This document shows positions 10,301 to 18,569 of a DNA stretch of 64,000 nucleotides, piece after piece. Below the pieces are notes generated by a model, which saw nothing but the letters and a program-made list of their open reading frames with translations, searched no databases and was not told the DNA's origin. This DNA is from an uncultured bacterium. GTDB taxonomy: Bacteria; Bacteroidota; Bacteroidia; Chitinophagales; Chitinophagaceae. Numbering within the stretch: position 1 is the stretch's first letter; the number at the start of each line of letters is the position of its first letter. The stretch is taken from assembly GCA_903826405.1 (NCBI GenBank), contig CAIKEH010000007.1, positions 1 through 64,000 on the forward strand, given 5' to 3'. The translations under genes were made by a program, and so were the position numbers.

Positions 10301-10473
10301 CAGGAGCAGAAGCCCGCAAGGTGATGGGAATGTCCGTTTTCAGTGGAATGCTGGTCGCCACCATCATCGGTGTCATACTCGTACCTGCATTTTTCGTCAT
10401 GATAGAAGGGAATAAGAAAAAATACGCCTCGGATGCTGCCCAATCTTCTCCAAACCAACAAGAACATGCTTAA
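7315..10473 (+). CDS. RND (HAE1/AcrB-type) multidrug efflux pump
   Basis: A 1052-residue inner-membrane proton/drug antiporter. The N-terminus FFIRRPIFAMVISLFIVILG is characteristic of hydrophobic-amphiphilic efflux pumps, as are two internal repeats each with six membrane segments and a large periplasmic loop. The proton-relay acidic pair is visible in TM4 (GLVVDDAIVVVEAV, near residue 408), and the TM10 lysine region lies in GLNAKNAILIVEFAK (~residue 943). Length matches AcrB (1049). The drug spectrum cannot be read from sequence. The stop codon overlaps the start of the channel gene. Confidence 0.97.
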   Translation: MSEFFIRRPIFAMVISLFIVILGVLTMQGIPVSKYPDITPPMVQVSASYGGANAINMEEAVATPIEQQVNGVENMLYMRSVNANNGTTVIEVSFDVGTDLDKVNMLTQNKVSAATPFLPPEVKNLGVNVKKSLTFPLMMVSLFSPNKTYPGDFINNFAYLRILDEIKRINGVGDATVMGGSEYAMRVWLYPDRMAKFRMTATDVINSVKEQNNIVPGGSFGTEPTTLGTQNTYTITLQQRLVTQEEFGNIILRSNQNGAQVRLKDVARVELGNQTYDVSSRLNKLPSSTIAIYQIPGSNGLDVADKVKKKMAALQSSFPQDIDYKISLDTTEAISAGIEEIVHTLFEAVVLVLIVVFIFLQDWRATLIPLLTVPVSLIGTFIVFPLLGFSINTLSLLGMVLAIGLVVDDAIVVVEAVMHHLEHGMTPVEATKKAMKEVAGPVVAVAVILAAVFIPVALSGGITGRLYQQFAITIAISVAFSAFNALTLSPALAALLLRPKKESKGWLNKVFNGFNSGFDSFTNAYLKVAGFAARKMMISLIVLGLIVLAAWILGGKVPSGFVPQEDEGYFMMAVQMPDASSLERTNAVSQKVEALLDKVDGIQSVTVVNGYNILTSTQSPNAATVFLQLKPWHERKDNAAKIIEKVNAMTMGTITEGTVIAFAPPPIPGLGSSAGFTMMLQDRSGKSPQYLASQTQKFVAAASKRPEIGRVFTLFRANVPQKIINVDREKVQKLGMSLSMVNSTISAYLGGNFVNNFTAFGRQYRTYVQADAAYRMRPEDLAQYFVRDAQGNMVSVATIATVNDTTGPLYTNHFNIYRSVELSGSPAPGYSSAQALDALEETAKSILPQDMGYQWSNISYQEKEAAGKGATVFAMALIFVFLILAAQYESWKLPFSVLLGTPWAAMGAFLGLFLAGLYSATYVNNVFAQIGLVMLIGLNAKNAILIVEFAKLKMDNDGMDPFAAAMEAAKLRFRPILMTSFAFILGVVPLLRASGAGAEARKVMGMSVFSGMLVATIIGVILVPAFFVMIEGNKKKYASDAAQSSPNQQEHA

Positions 10474-11857
10474 ACCCAACCTGTACATACGCACGTTGCT
10501 AGTCGTCGCCATCATGGCGGGACTGGGAAGCTGCCTGGTGGGTCCTAAATATTCGGAGCCTGCAGCCATCCGGCAATACACTTACCGCGATTCTTCCACA
10601 GCCTACGACACATCCGCTCTTGCCCCGTGGTTCGAGGTCTATAAAGATCCTGCACTGCAGCAACTCATAAAAAGGACGCTGGACAGCAATAGGAATCTGC
10701 TGATTGCCGCAACACGGATCGAAGAAGCACAGGCACAGACAGCAGCCATCAAAGCCAATATGTGGCCGAAATTAGGATACAATGCCTCTGCCGGAGGTGG
10801 CAGAGCGGGTACAGATGCAACGAAGGTGGGAGGCGGTTTAAATAGTGGAGCACTGAAAGTATTCGGTGTGCTTGATTGGGAATTGGACCTCTGGGGTCGG
10901 CTCCGTCACAGCAATCAGGCTGCCATAGCCCAACTGCTGGGCGTAACAGAGAACAGGAACGCCCTTCAGGCTAGTTTGGTTGCGGAGGTGGCCTCTTTAT
11001 ATTTTCTGTTACGGGATCTCGACAACCGAATCGAGATCACCAAACGTACCTTGGCCATCAGAAAGGAAAGCACCCGTATCATAACTGCCCGATTTGATAC
11101 TGGCTATATCGCAGAACTCGATAAACTGCAGGCCATCCAGCAACAGGCATTGGCAGCCGCATCCATTCCCAATTTCGAAAGGCAGATCACTCAAGTTGAA
11201 AATGCGCTGCGTAATCTGACTGGGATGGGCCCGGGGCGGATCGAACGTGGCTTGACCAATGATGAACAGAACATCCCGGATATTCCCGTGGGCATACCAT
11301 CGCAACTACTCCGGCGCCGGCCCGACATTCGTGCAGGTGAATATCAGCTGAAAGCCCAATTGGAACAGATAGGCATCGCACAAGCGAACATGTATCCCCG
11401 GATCAGCCTCACCGGACTACTCGGCTTCGCCAGTCCACAGTTGGGAACACTGCTGGGGAATAAAGGTTTCGTGGCAAACGGATTCGCCGGACTCAGCGGT
11501 CCGGTTTTCGCCTACGGCCAGAACAGGAGTCTGGTGGGAGTGCAACGCAAAAGATATGACCAAGCGGTCTATTCCTATGAACAAACCATACTCGATGCCT
11601 TCTCCGATGTTGACAATTCTCTGACTTTTTATCGTACTTACAGGGAAGAGCATGATCAGGTCAAGATCCTTGTTGATGCTGCACGGAAAGCCTACCAGTT
11701 GACAAAAGCACGCTACGATTACGGCTATTCTTCCTATCTGGAAGTGATCATTCAGGAAACCAATTTGTTCGAAGCGCAAATGCAGGAATCATTCACCAGG
11801 CAGCAGACACTGGCATCAGTGGTCAAACTGTACCGTGCAATGGGAGGAGGATGGTGA
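10466..11857 (+). CDS. RND efflux outer-membrane channel lipoprotein (OprM/NodT type)
   Basis: A 463-residue TolC-like outer-membrane factor that completes the efflux complex. The ATG at 10466 is chosen because it overlaps the pump stop by 8 bases and gives a clean lipoprotein signal with a Cys at residue 23 (MAGLGSCLVGPKY); the longer frame from 10433 would add 11 residues lying inside the pump gene. Two structural repeats of the OEP family are visible: helices with IEEAQAQTAAIKANMWPKL and later IRAGEYQLKAQLEQIGIAQ, each followed by a beta-strand pair (YPRISLTGLLGFASP). RRRPDIRAGE is the usual family signature. Confidence 0.95.
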   Translation: MLKPNLYIRTLLVVAIMAGLGSCLVGPKYSEPAAIRQYTYRDSSTAYDTSALAPWFEVYKDPALQQLIKRTLDSNRNLLIAATRIEEAQAQTAAIKANMWPKLGYNASAGGGRAGTDATKVGGGLNSGALKVFGVLDWELDLWGRLRHSNQAAIAQLLGVTENRNALQASLVAEVASLYFLLRDLDNRIEITKRTLAIRKESTRIITARFDTGYIAELDKLQAIQQQALAAASIPNFERQITQVENALRNLTGMGPGRIERGLTNDEQNIPDIPVGIPSQLLRRRPDIRAGEYQLKAQLEQIGIAQANMYPRISLTGLLGFASPQLGTLLGNKGFVANGFAGLSGPVFAYGQNRSLVGVQRKRYDQAVYSYEQTILDAFSDVDNSLTFYRTYREEHDQVKILVDAARKAYQLTKARYDYGYSSYLEVIIQETNLFEAQMQESFTRQQTLASVVKLYRAMGGGW

Positions 11858-12016
11858 CTTCTTGAGCAGCGTGCATGAATCGATCTGCAATCCATAAATG
11901 CAGGATAAGCATCATTTACCTGATCGAGGCACTCGATGAATGTCTAGGGGAATGGTGAGGACAACAAACCACAGACTTACGACCGAGCAGATGAATGAGC
12001 AAACTGCCGGAAGGAA

Positions 12017-13342
12017 CTATTCCCCCCAGATTTCATGCTTACCTTCCAGCCAGAGTTTGACAGACTCCGTTGTTACTGATTTCGGTCTTTCCAGCGCATA
12101 CCCGAGGGCTCTGTCCCAGCACAGACTGGCCATCACGCCCAAAGAACGGCTGACGCCGAATAAGACAGTATAAAAATCATATTCGGTCATTCCGAAATGA
12201 ACCAGAAGGGATCCGCTATGGGCATCCACATTGGGCCAGGGGTTCTTTATCTTGCCGAGTGACTGGAGAATGGGAGGCACCACCTCATAGATGTTCCATA
12301 CCGTATTCACTAAAGGATCATCAGACATGTGCTTTTTCCCGAATTCCATCTGAGCAGTGAAACGAGGGTCCGTCTTCCTCAAAACCGCATGACCATAGCC
12401 GGGAACCACTTTCCCCTCTGTGATCGTTTTCCGCACATATGCGTCTATTTGTTCCTTTGAAGGTTGTTCAACTCCCAATTCCTCGCGCATTTCATATATC
12501 CACTTGACCACTTCCTGGTTGGCGAGACCGTGCAAAGGTCCTGCTAGTCCATTCATTCCCGCAGCGAAACTCAGGAAAGGATCACTCAAGGCCGAACCTA
12601 CGAGGTGGGTGGTATGGGCAGAAACATTACCGCCTTCATGATCGGCATGGATGGTCATATAGAGACGCATCAATTCATGGAACCGTTCGTCTTCATAACC
12701 CATCATATGTGCGAAGTTACCCGCCCAGTCGAGCAATCCATTGGGTTGGATGTGTTCTGCATTTTTATACTTGCGACGATAGATGTATGCGGCGATCCTG
12801 GGTAGCCTCGCTATCAGGTCCATGGTATCCTCGAAACAGGCATCCCAGTAATCCTTCTTGTTCATTCCAGCTGCATACTTCCGTGCGAACTGGCTCTCCG
12901 TCTGCAAAGCCATTATGGCTACAACGAACTGGGTCATGGGATGAGCAGAAACAGGGAGAGATTCGATAGTGGCAAAAACATGGTTAGGGACATGCGAGCG
13001 TCTTTGCAGCACGGATGTGACCAGATGAACATCTTCTTCCGACGGCAATTCCCCTATGAGCATGAGATAGAAAAGCCCTTCAGGAAGAGGCTCATCCCCA
13101 CCCTTCGCTTTGGGCAACTTTTGTTGTAACTCAGGGATGGAGTACCCTCTGAAACGGATCCCTTCCATCGAGTCCAATAAGGATGTTTCCGTGACCAATC
13201 CGGTCATGCCGCGCATGCCCTGGTAGACCTGAGAAAGGACAACCTCTCCGATCTTCTTGCTTCCATGCTCTTTCAGGATCTGCTTGATTTCTACTCCTAC
13301 GGAGTCAGCCTTGGCCTTGAACCGTTCTTTTAGGACTTCCAT
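12017..13342 (-). CDS. gltA: Citrate synthase, eukaryote-type
   Basis: A 441-residue citrate synthase that condenses oxaloacetate and acetyl-CoA at the entry to the TCA cycle. Catalytic residues can be placed: His in IHADHEGGNVSAH, His in LAGPLHGLANQE and Asp in RKTDPRF. The overall sequence (FRGYSIPELQ, GLFYLMLIGELP, VPGYGHAVL) matches the mitochondrial-like dimeric type more than the allosteric hexameric E. coli type, and the NADH-regulatory N-terminal domain is absent. Some Bacteroidota are known to carry this type. The gene is monocistronic, convergent with the efflux operon, with a good promoter at 13380-13411. Confidence 0.95.
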   Translation of the reverse strand: MEVLKERFKAKADSVGVEIKQILKEHGSKKIGEVVLSQVYQGMRGMTGLVTETSLLDSMEGIRFRGYSIPELQQKLPKAKGGDEPLPEGLFYLMLIGELPSEEDVHLVTSVLQRRSHVPNHVFATIESLPVSAHPMTQFVVAIMALQTESQFARKYAAGMNKKDYWDACFEDTMDLIARLPRIAAYIYRRKYKNAEHIQPNGLLDWAGNFAHMMGYEDERFHELMRLYMTIHADHEGGNVSAHTTHLVGSALSDPFLSFAAGMNGLAGPLHGLANQEVVKWIYEMREELGVEQPSKEQIDAYVRKTITEGKVVPGYGHAVLRKTDPRFTAQMEFGKKHMSDDPLVNTVWNIYEVVPPILQSLGKIKNPWPNVDAHSGSLLVHFGMTEYDFYTVLFGVSRSLGVMASLCWDRALGYALERPKSVTTESVKLWLEGKHEIWGE

Positions 13343-13379
13343 ACGAAAGGTGGGATTTGACGATTTCGGGAATGATGGC

Positions 13380-13411
13380 TAAAGGTAGAAAAAGCAGGCT
13401 TCCGGAACAAA
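13380..13411 (-). promoter_or_regulatory. Probable promoter of citrate synthase
   Basis: On the minus strand, TTTG (13408-13411), a 20-base spacer, and TACCTTTA (13380-13387), one base off the Bacteroidota -7 consensus TAnnTTTG. This predicts a leader of roughly 30 bases before the ATG at 13342. Confidence 0.5.
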
Positions 13412-13430
13412 TGATAGACCGGAATTCGCC

Positions 13431-14510
13431 CTATTTCGGGGCTTTTTCATAAAGCCACCAGGTCAGTCCTCCAAAAAGGGCGATGGGCAACCAGGCTGCC
13501 AAGGTGGGATTCAGATTCCCCTTCGTTGAAAAAATGGTCGAAAACCGGTCCGCCAGAATGAAAACGGCACAAATGAATATTCCAATGGCAAGATGTACCC
13601 CGCTTCCTCCTCGTATCTTTCGGATGGCTATGATCGCACCGATCAGCGTAAGCAGGACAACCGCAGCAGGGGTTGCACTGCGGTGTGCCGCTTCCATCTG
13701 AAGATCCTTGACATTCTCCGACCCCCTCAGTATTTCCAGTTCGATCATCCGCTTTAGTTCGGGGCTGGTGAGCCTGTTCTTCACGAACTCATCCCGCTGC
13801 AGATCCCGCGGCTCAAAGGGGAATTTCCGGAACAACTCCTGATGATATTGTACATCTTCCTTTGTCGCATCTACCTTACGTTCGAGAACACCGGTCATCT
13901 TCCAGAGTTTCTTCGCTGTATCCCATCGGATATTGTCCGCCCGTATGTTGTAAACGACCTGATAATCCCTGATGGTCTCCGAGAAAAAGCTGCCTCCGGA
14001 TCTCGTGGTGGTGTCATAATAATGTATTCCGCAATAACTGAAGGAATCCAGTCGGAAATAAAGGCTTCGGGAGATCACATCGAGTGTTGGCGCCTGAACA
14101 TATTTGGTTTCGAAAGCACCGCGCTTTTCATTTGCGCGCGGCACGATATAGAGATTACCACCCCAGAGCAAACCCGCTAGCAGCAACCCGCCGATGACAT
14201 AAGGTACAAGGATCCGTCGAAGACTGACCCCGCTGGCCAGAATGGCAATGAACTCGGATTGGTTCGCCATCTTGGAAGTGAAAAAGATCACCGAAATGAA
14301 AACGAAAAGCGGGAATAGAAAAGCGATGATATAGGGGATGAATCCCGAATAATATTGCGAGAAGATCTCTTTTGAAGTCAATCCCGATCGAACGAAATCG
14401 TCCGTCTTCTCGCTCATGTCGATCACTGTTGAGATGACCGTCAGCAGGATAACTGAAAAAAAGAAGGTGGACAGGAATTTCCTCAATATGTACCAGTCTA
14501 TCTTCTTCAT
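13431..14510 (-). CDS. LptF/LptG family permease
   Basis: A 359-residue inner-membrane permease of the YjgP/YjgQ family, a subunit of the Lpt ABC machine that extracts lipopolysaccharide from the inner membrane. The start at 14510 (MKKIDWYILRKFLSTFFFS) fits the family; an in-frame ATG 54 bases upstream adds an unlikely tail. Three N-terminal membrane segments (about residues 12-32, 55-80 and 100-120) and three at the C-terminus (about 280-350) bracket a periplasmic jellyroll domain. SEFIAILASGVSLRRI is the cytoplasmic coupling helix that contacts the ATPase. In many Bacteroidota this gene sits directly after tgt; here an oppositely oriented hydrolase gene lies between them. Confidence 0.9.
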   Translation of the reverse strand: MKKIDWYILRKFLSTFFFSVILLTVISTVIDMSEKTDDFVRSGLTSKEIFSQYYSGFIPYIIAFLFPLFVFISVIFFTSKMANQSEFIAILASGVSLRRILVPYVIGGLLLAGLLWGGNLYIVPRANEKRGAFETKYVQAPTLDVISRSLYFRLDSFSYCGIHYYDTTTRSGGSFFSETIRDYQVVYNIRADNIRWDTAKKLWKMTGVLERKVDATKEDVQYHQELFRKFPFEPRDLQRDEFVKNRLTSPELKRMIELEILRGSENVKDLQMEAAHRSATPAAVVLLTLIGAIIAIRKIRGGSGVHLAIGIFICAVFILADRFSTIFSTKGNLNPTLAAWLPIALFGGLTWWLYEKAPK

Positions 14511-14708
14511 GTTATGACTCCCGGAAACGCTGTCCGGCAAGATCAAAATTAACTGAAATGCCATTCAGACCAAGGCGGCCGACATAAATAAAGGTGAAAT
14601 AGACATACGGAAAGATCCGCAGATAGATCCATTTTCAAAAAACATACCCGGAAAAGTCAGTTCCTGAAAAAGAAAAGCAAAGTATATTCGGTTTCTAAAC
14701 AAAAATAC

Positions 14709-15494
14709 ATGAGAAAATGGTGGGGGCTAATGGGCTTGATCTGTTTGATGATCTCGGTACATGCCCAAGATACAAGACCCTTTGAAAAACAAATATTCAT
14801 TCAAGGTAATGATACGTTGCGATTGCGAATCCTTACTCCCGTCCAGTACAGCCCGAAATTGAAATACCCGGTGGTTATTTTTCTTCACGGGGCTGGGGAA
14901 AGAGGTAATGACAATGAGGCACAACTGAAATGGGGCGCCTCACTTTTTCTCGACTCCCTGAACAGGGCAAAATACCCAGCGATAATCATCTTCCCACAGT
15001 GCCCTGCCGATTCTTTCTGGGCCAATATGACCCGAGGGCCAGTGAAAGATAGCCTTGGTGGATTTGTAGTCCGAACCGGTCTTCCACCAACACGACCACT
15101 TCAACTGGTATGTGACTTTCTCGACACCCTGATGAAGCAGAATAATGTGGACGGCAAACGCATTTATATAGGTGGGCTTTCCCTTGGTGGATTTGGGACC
15201 TTCGACATACTTTGGAGGCGACCAGATATATTTGCCGCCGCATTTCCCATATGCGGTGGTGGCGAACCACAAAAGGCAACGACATTTAGGAAAAGACTTC
15301 CCATCTGGATCTTCCATGGTGATGCAGACCCTGTAGTACCCGTTGCCAATTCCCGCAGAATGGTATCTGCACTAAAGTCTGTTGGAGCGAAAGTGAAGTA
15401 TACGGAATACGCTGGAGTAGGGCACGACAGTTGGATCAACGCGTTCATGGAACCACAACTGATGCCCTGGCTCTTTTCCCAGAGACGGAAGTAA
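14709..15494 (+). CDS. Exported alpha/beta-hydrolase (esterase/peptidase-like)
   Basis: A 261-residue serine hydrolase with a signal peptide (residues 1-19, ending VHAQ). The fold markers are the oxyanion strand VVIFLHGAGERG (residues ~57-68), the nucleophile elbow GGLSLGGFG, the acid residue in HGDADPVVP and the histidine in GVGHDSW, in the normal order Ser-Asp-His. Closest families are the 'predicted peptidase'/PHB-depolymerase-like and dienelactone hydrolase groups; the natural substrate cannot be told. It lies on the plus strand between two minus-strand genes (tgt and the Lpt permease) and ends 3 bases before the tgt stop, so it may be an insertion into an older pair. Confidence 0.85.
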   Translation: MRKWWGLMGLICLMISVHAQDTRPFEKQIFIQGNDTLRLRILTPVQYSPKLKYPVVIFLHGAGERGNDNEAQLKWGASLFLDSLNRAKYPAIIIFPQCPADSFWANMTRGPVKDSLGGFVVRTGLPPTRPLQLVCDFLDTLMKQNNVDGKRIYIGGLSLGGFGTFDILWRRPDIFAAAFPICGGGEPQKATTFRKRLPIWIFHGDADPVVPVANSRRMVSALKSVGAKVKYTEYAGVGHDSWINAFMEPQLMPWLFSQRRK

Positions 15495-15497
15495 GCC

Positions 15498-16637
15498 TCA
15501 CAACCTTCTTTTAATGACCTCAACGGTCTCTTTTTTCCAGGAAGCAAAATCACCTTCCAGGATATGTCTACGTGCTTCACCAACCAGCCACATATAAAAG
15601 GAAAGATTCTGAATGCTTGCGATCGTAAGCCCCAGGATCTCCTTGGCTTTGATGAGATGTCGAAGATATGCCTTGCTGTAATACTGACTGACTGAATTAG
15701 GAAGGCCTTCGTCGATGGGGCTGAGATCGAATTCCCATTTCTTGTTGTCGATATTGATCACGCCCCCCGTGGTGAATAGCATGGCATTCCTTCCGTTCCT
15801 TGTCGGCATGACACAATCAAACATGTCAACACCCAATGCAATGCATTCCAGAATATCCCAAGGTGTTCCCACACCCATCAGGTAACGAGGTTTATCCTCA
15901 GGTAAGTTCTCACAGCAGAAACCACAATATTCATAGATCATTTCTGTGGGTTCGCCTACACTCAGCCCACCGATGGCATGACCAACTGCACCTTTAGAGG
16001 AAATGAATGCGCAGGACTCCCTACGAAGATCTTCATGGGTCCCTCCCTGTACTATGGGGAAAAGGTTCTGCGCATACCCATACAAGGGTTCTGTTTCCTC
16101 AAGTCGTAGCATGCAACGGTCGAGCCACCTATGCGTGAGTTCCATCGACCTCTTGACATAACCATATTCCGAAGGCCAGGCCGGACATTCATCGAAAGCC
16201 ATAATGATATCCGCGCCGATGCGTCTTTGTGTATCCATGACATTCTCAGGCGTGAAAAGATGCCGGGAACCATCGATATGGCTTTGGAAAACAACCCCGT
16301 CTTCCGTGATCTTACGATTTGCGGCCAAGGAAAAGACCTGATACCCTCCGCTGTCCGTCAGTATGGGTCCTTCCCAGTTCATGAAACGATGTAATCCACC
16401 TGCGGCCTGTAGGACATCAAGACCCGGTCGCAGATAAAGGTGGTAAGTGTTGCCAAGAATGATCCTTGCCCCGACATCATCGCGTAGTTGGTGTTGCGAA
16501 ACGGCTTTCACCGTACCAGCCGTACCCACTGGCATGAATATCGGGGTCATCACCTCACCATGTTCCGTTCGGAACGAACCCGCACGTGCGCGGGTATGAT
16601 GATCTTTACCGATCAGTTGGAAAGAAAATGCTGACAT
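15498..16637 (-). CDS. tgt: Queuine/preQ1 tRNA-guanine transglycosylase
   Basis: A 379-residue enzyme that swaps guanine 34 of tRNAs with GUN anticodons for preQ1 in queuosine synthesis. ATG 16637 is preferred to a TTG 9 bases upstream. Active-site landmarks are present: nucleophile-side Asp in LTDSGGYQVFSL, the second Asp in GVDMFDCVMPTRNGR, and substrate loop IGGLSVGEP. The C-terminal zinc site of the E. coli/Zymomonas enzymes (CxCxxC then His) is missing: the equivalent stretch reads SPIDEGLPNSVSQYYSKAYL and the later His position is Gln (IQNLSFYMW). From memory, Flavobacterium homologues also lack the cysteines, so I take this as a lineage trait, not decay. Confidence 0.95.
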   Translation of the reverse strand: MSAFSFQLIGKDHHTRARAGSFRTEHGEVMTPIFMPVGTAGTVKAVSQHQLRDDVGARIILGNTYHLYLRPGLDVLQAAGGLHRFMNWEGPILTDSGGYQVFSLAANRKITEDGVVFQSHIDGSRHLFTPENVMDTQRRIGADIIMAFDECPAWPSEYGYVKRSMELTHRWLDRCMLRLEETEPLYGYAQNLFPIVQGGTHEDLRRESCAFISSKGAVGHAIGGLSVGEPTEMIYEYCGFCCENLPEDKPRYLMGVGTPWDILECIALGVDMFDCVMPTRNGRNAMLFTTGGVINIDNKKWEFDLSPIDEGLPNSVSQYYSKAYLRHLIKAKEILGLTIASIQNLSFYMWLVGEARRHILEGDFASWKKETVEVIKRRL

Positions 16638-16765
16638 GTTGCGCAAGATAACGGGTTTTCCCGTCGATCGGCATCACCACGAAACCAGGGATCAACCGAC
16701 CATTATCCACAATGTGTGCAATATCGCCAACCGACCTTCGAACGACGTTCAGTATTTTCGCAAAC

Positions 16766-17884
16766 ATGGCCAATCACTGGAGCGAGATACTTTTCGTCGC
16801 ATGTTGTGCAGTTGCCCTCATTCAATTGTTCTATTACATTTTTTTCTTTGCACGCCTGGCATTCTTGCGTAAATCAGAAAAAGCTTACACCCAGGAACAT
16901 CCCGTCAGCGTGATCATTTGTGCACGTGACGAGGCCAGTAATCTCAACAGGAACCTTCCGGGAACATTGCTTCAATCCTATAAAACCTCATTTGAGGTCA
17001 TCGTGGTGAATGATAACTCCCAGGACGAATCCCGTTATCTTCTGGAAGGGATGCACAAGGAATTCAGACACCTGCACGTGGTGGAACTGAAACAGGAAGC
17101 CATGCTCATCCCCGGAAAGAAATTCCCGCTCTCCATGGGCATAAAAACAGCCAAACATGAGATCCTGCTGCTGACCGATGCCGATTGCATTCCTGCCACG
17201 GAAAATTGGATTCAGAAAATGCAAGAGGCATTCACGGACGACAAAGAGATCGTCCTCGGGTATGGTGCATACAAGAAACATAAAGGCATACTCAACGTAT
17301 TGATCCGCTTCGAAGCTTTCCATACCGGACTACAATACCTGTCCTACGCATTAGCCGGTATCCCATATATGGGTGTAGGCAGGAATTTGGCATACAAAAA
17401 GGATGTTTTCTTCCGAAATAAAGGTTTCGCATCGCATAACCACATACCCAGTGGCGATGACGACCTTTTCATCAATATGGCTGCGACCTCCACCAATACC
17501 ACCGTGGTTTTGGACAAGGACTCCTTCACTCTTTCCGAGCCCAAGAAAACCTGGGGCAGTTGGTATAGACAGAAAAACCGGCACTTCACCGCAGGTAAGT
17601 TCTACAAGCCACTGCACCGTTTCTTACTCGGGCTTTACGCCTTATCGCACTTTCTTTTCTGGCCACTGTGCATCGCCACAGCGTTGCTTTACGACTGGAG
17701 GTATGCTACGGCCATATTTTCCCTGCGTCTTGTCGTGCAAGCCGTCATTTGGAAAAAAAGCATGGACCGCCTGGACGAATCCAACCTATGGCCTTGGTTC
17801 ATCTTACTTGATATCTGGACATCTTTCTATTACCTAATCTTCATGCCAGCACTATGGAAAAGCCCCAAGGCAAGCTGGAAGTGA
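16766..17884 (+). CDS. Family 2 glycosyltransferase, membrane-bound
   Basis: A 372-residue processive-type GT2 enzyme. The start at 16766 (MANHWSEILF) puts one membrane helix at residues ~8-30; a longer frame from 16712 is less likely. The GT-A domain starts HPVSVIICARDEASNLNRNL; the nucleotide-binding acidic residues are in VVNDNSQDES and the DxD-like metal motif in LLTDADCIPA. The acceptor-side acid is in GDDDLFINM, and WYRQKNRHFTAG corresponds to the Q/RxxRW motif. Two or three membrane helices follow (about 290-360). Donor and product are unknown; roles in polysaccharide or glycolipid synthesis are typical. Its 3' end overlaps rsmG by 31 bases, so the two are probably cotranscribed. Confidence 0.9.
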   Translation: MANHWSEILFVACCAVALIQLFYYIFFFARLAFLRKSEKAYTQEHPVSVIICARDEASNLNRNLPGTLLQSYKTSFEVIVVNDNSQDESRYLLEGMHKEFRHLHVVELKQEAMLIPGKKFPLSMGIKTAKHEILLLTDADCIPATENWIQKMQEAFTDDKEIVLGYGAYKKHKGILNVLIRFEAFHTGLQYLSYALAGIPYMGVGRNLAYKKDVFFRNKGFASHNHIPSGDDDLFINMAATSTNTTVVLDKDSFTLSEPKKTWGSWYRQKNRHFTAGKFYKPLHRFLLGLYALSHFLFWPLCIATALLYDWRYATAIFSLRLVVQAVIWKKSMDRLDESNLWPWFILLDIWTSFYYLIFMPALWKSPKASWK

Positions 17885-18501
17885 TTCTTAAATATTTCAG
17901 TGACTTCACCCCCACCCAACTTGGGCAGTTGGAAAAGCTGGATGATCTGTACAGAGATTGGAATGAGAAAATCAATGTAATCTCCAGAAAGGATATCGAC
18001 GCCCTGTATGTGAAACATGTGCTTCACTCACTGTCCATAGCCGCCGAATTCCCATTCCATTCCGGGATCGAGATCATGGATATGGGCACCGGAGGTGGGT
18101 TCCCGGGAATTCCTCTCGCCATTTTCTTTCCTGAGGTTCATTTTCACCTGGTCGATTCGATCGGCAAGAAGATCCACGTGGTCAGGGAAGTGGCATCAGC
18201 GATCGGATTGAGTAACCTTTCCACACACCATGGTAGGGTGGAAAGTGTAAGAGGCAGAAAATTCGATTTTGCCGTAAGCCGGGCTGTCGCACCATTGAAA
18301 GATCTTTGGAGCTGGGCCCGCCCCTTACTGAGAAATGAAAGAAAGATGGAAAGCCATAAAAACGGCCTCATCTGCCTGAAAGGAGGCGACCTGAGTGCTG
18401 AAATAGCTGAGAGTCGTTTGAGACCCCATATGCGTGAGATCTCCTCGATATTCCCTGAGCCAGAGTTTGAAGATAAATATCTTCTGTATATCCCCGTTTA
18501 G
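17854..18501 (+). CDS. rsmG: 16S rRNA m7G527 methyltransferase
   Basis: A 215-residue SAM-dependent methyltransferase that modifies G527 in the 530 loop of 16S rRNA; loss in other bacteria gives low-level streptomycin resistance. The SAM-binding motif DMGTGGGFPGIPLAI (residues ~74-88) and the typical NVISRKD and HVLHSLS segments upstream are present, as is the SRAVAPLKDL motif. Length fits the family (about 205-240). It overlaps the end of the glycosyltransferase gene. A short inverted repeat (CCACC/GGTGG, 18544-18561) lies between it and the kinase gene and may act as a weak terminator. Confidence 0.95.
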   Translation: MEKPQGKLEVILKYFSDFTPTQLGQLEKLDDLYRDWNEKINVISRKDIDALYVKHVLHSLSIAAEFPFHSGIEIMDMGTGGGFPGIPLAIFFPEVHFHLVDSIGKKIHVVREVASAIGLSNLSTHHGRVESVRGRKFDFAVSRAVAPLKDLWSWARPLLRNERKMESHKNGLICLKGGDLSAEIAESRLRPHMREISSIFPEPEFEDKYLLYIPV

Positions 18502-18569
18502 GCGAAATTGGCGTATTTATCCTTAACTTAAGTGTCCTTAATACCACCACGATTTAGGTGGGATTTTAG

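Noticed and set aside
13431-14510. Lpt permease as part of an exporter with the nearby ABC ATPases
   Set aside because: The ATPases are 14-16 kb away and of the MacB/LolD type, not LptB.
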